A DNA stretch of 7,365 bases from Planctomycetota bacterium (lineage in GTDB: Bacteria; Planctomycetota; Phycisphaerae; Phycisphaerales; UBA1924), in contig JAEYNG010000339.1 of NCBI GenBank assembly GCA_023412695.1, positions 1 to 7,365 on the forward strand, read 5' to 3'. This document shows positions 6,754 to 7,365 of this stretch, one piece after another; position 1 is the stretch's first letter, and every line of letters begins with the position of its first letter. The notes below the pieces were generated by a model. The model did not search any database. It was given only the letters and a program-made list of their open reading frames with translations, and was not told the origin of the DNA. Made by a program: the position numbers and the translations under genes.

Positions 6754-7365
6754 TTACGGGCACCCGGCGAACCAGGCGGAGAGGAAGGCGAAGAAGTCCG
6801 GCACGGCGATGGTGCCGTTCTCATCGAAGTCGGCGCCGGCTCCCTGCGCGAACCAGGCGGAGAGGAAGGCGAAGATGTCCGGCACGGCGACGGTGCCGTT
6901 CCCATCGAAGTCTGCGGGGCAGTCGTTGCCGCCGCCGACGGCATCCTGTACGGTGACCGCGTAGATGGCGGTTGCCGCGTTTGGGGTTGCCGTGTTCTGG
7001 AAGGTGATCGACTGGAGCACTTTGCCGGTCAGATCGCCGTAGCCGCCCGAGAGCAGGCTGGCGGTGCTGACGATGGCCTCAACGACGTTCAGATCAACGC
7101 TCGGAGTGCCGGTGTCAACAAGGCCGGCGCCGAAGAAGAGGCCGAACTGCTCCTGTGACTCGACGCCGAACGCCGGGGGCGTAGGGACCTGGTCGCCGAA
7201 CCAATCGGGCGCGGAGAGGAAGAGCGTGGCGATCGTGCCGTCATCGAAGGCGAGGGCCATCTCGAAGTTCGAGCCGCCGTTGCTGGCGTTGAAGAGCACG
7301 CCGATACGCGTGTCGGCGGTCATCTCGAGTCCGAGCGTAGAGATGTCGGTGACTTGCGGGCCGGT
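6754..7365 (-). CDS. GC-type dockerin protein, 5'-truncated by the window edge
   Basis: The frame is open to the right edge and stops at TAA 6756-6754, giving 203 visible residues. An ATG at 7323 exists, but the codons before it read TGPQVTDISTLGLE. This matches TGPQVTDVGSLNIQ in the lectin protein (residues 129-142), so that ATG is internal and the true start is beyond the window. Residues 1-144 are a paralogue of lectin-protein residues 129-278, sharing GVL, SNGG, PDWFG, VEAIVST, and GD-TGK-L-SI-F; this is probably a beta-sandwich of unknown ligand. Residues 149-203 are an intact GC-type dockerin (CPADFDGNGTVAVPD and ADFDENGTIAVPD, each followed by FAFLSAWFA), ending GCP. By analogy the missing start should carry a signal peptide and the protein should be exported. 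Unlike the lectin protein, the shared domain here is followed directly by the dockerin. Molecular function is unknown. Confidence 0.9.
   Translation of the reverse strand, partial: TGPQVTDISTLGLEMTADTRIGVLFNASNGGSNFEMALAFDDGTIATLFLSAPDWFGDQVPTPPAFGVESQEQFGLFFGAGLVDTGTPSVDLNVVEAIVSTASLLSGGYGDLTGKVLQSITFQNTATPNAATAIYAVTVQDAVGGGNDCPADFDGNGTVAVPDIFAFLSAWFAQGAGADFDENGTIAVPDFFAFLSAWFAGCP
6767..6916 (-). repeat. Near-identical dockerin-encoding tandem repeat, 81-base period
   Basis: The 69-base copies 6767-6835 and 6848-6916 match at 65 of 69 positions by hand alignment, much closer than the pair in the neighbouring gene. Three of the four differences change an amino acid (G/E, V/I and I/F) and one is silent. 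The period is exactly 27 codons. Confidence 0.9.

Noticed and set aside
6599..6763. N-terminal extension of the dehydrogenase-like protein to an ATG at 6763
   Set aside because: It would put 55 Pro/Arg-rich residues before a classical signal peptide, overlap the stop of the neighbouring gene, and ignore the GGAG-spaced GTG at 6598.
6754..7323. Start of the right-hand gene at ATG 7323
   Set aside because: The codons before it encode TGPQVTD, conserved in the paralogous domain of the lectin protein, so the frame extends beyond the window.

Overview
The window is GC-rich and holds one plus-strand gene running in from the left edge and three minus-strand genes, the last running off the right edge. 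All three minus-strand genes encode proteins ending in the same roughly 55-residue C-terminal module. This module has two EF-hand-like dockerin repeats of the type D-x-D-x-N-G-x-V-x-V-P-D followed by IFAFLSAWFA, bounded by cysteines and often ending in Gly-Cys. It matches the so-called GC-type dockerin known from Planctomycetota, especially Phycisphaerae. I therefore infer a planctomycete of the Phycisphaerae; no rRNA or other phylogenetic marker is present to confirm this.

Layout from left to right: (1) positions 2-799 (+), the 3' part of an unrecognised protein gene; (2) positions 816-846, a strong hairpin between two convergent genes, best placed as terminator of the minus-strand gene and possibly bidirectional; (3) positions 875-3118 (-), a 747-residue secreted protein with several beta-sandwich segments, a C-type lectin domain with a complete EPN/WND calcium and sugar site, and a decayed dockerin; (4) positions 3119-3259, an intergenic region with an AT-rich dyad and a perfect palindrome; (5) positions 3260-6598 (-), a 1112-residue secreted mosaic with a PQQ-type glucose/sorbosone dehydrogenase beta-propeller, PKD, ThuA/glutamine-amidotransferase-like, Ig-like and dockerin domains; (6) positions 6599-6753, an intergenic region with an imperfect hairpin; (7) positions 6754-7365 (-), the 3' part of a third dockerin protein, whose visible N-terminal domain is a paralogue of the one in gene (3).

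The three minus-strand genes are co-oriented but separated by 155 and 141 bases, so they read as a cluster of related exported proteins rather than a tight operon. The shared end module suggests they go to the same extracellular or cell-surface location. One is likely to bind sugar (lectin), one may oxidise sugar (PQQ dehydrogenase-like), and the third carries a domain shared with the lectin protein. No cohesin, sortase, or other receptor for the dockerin module is encoded in the window. There is no RNA gene, CRISPR array, transposase or other mobile element that I can support.
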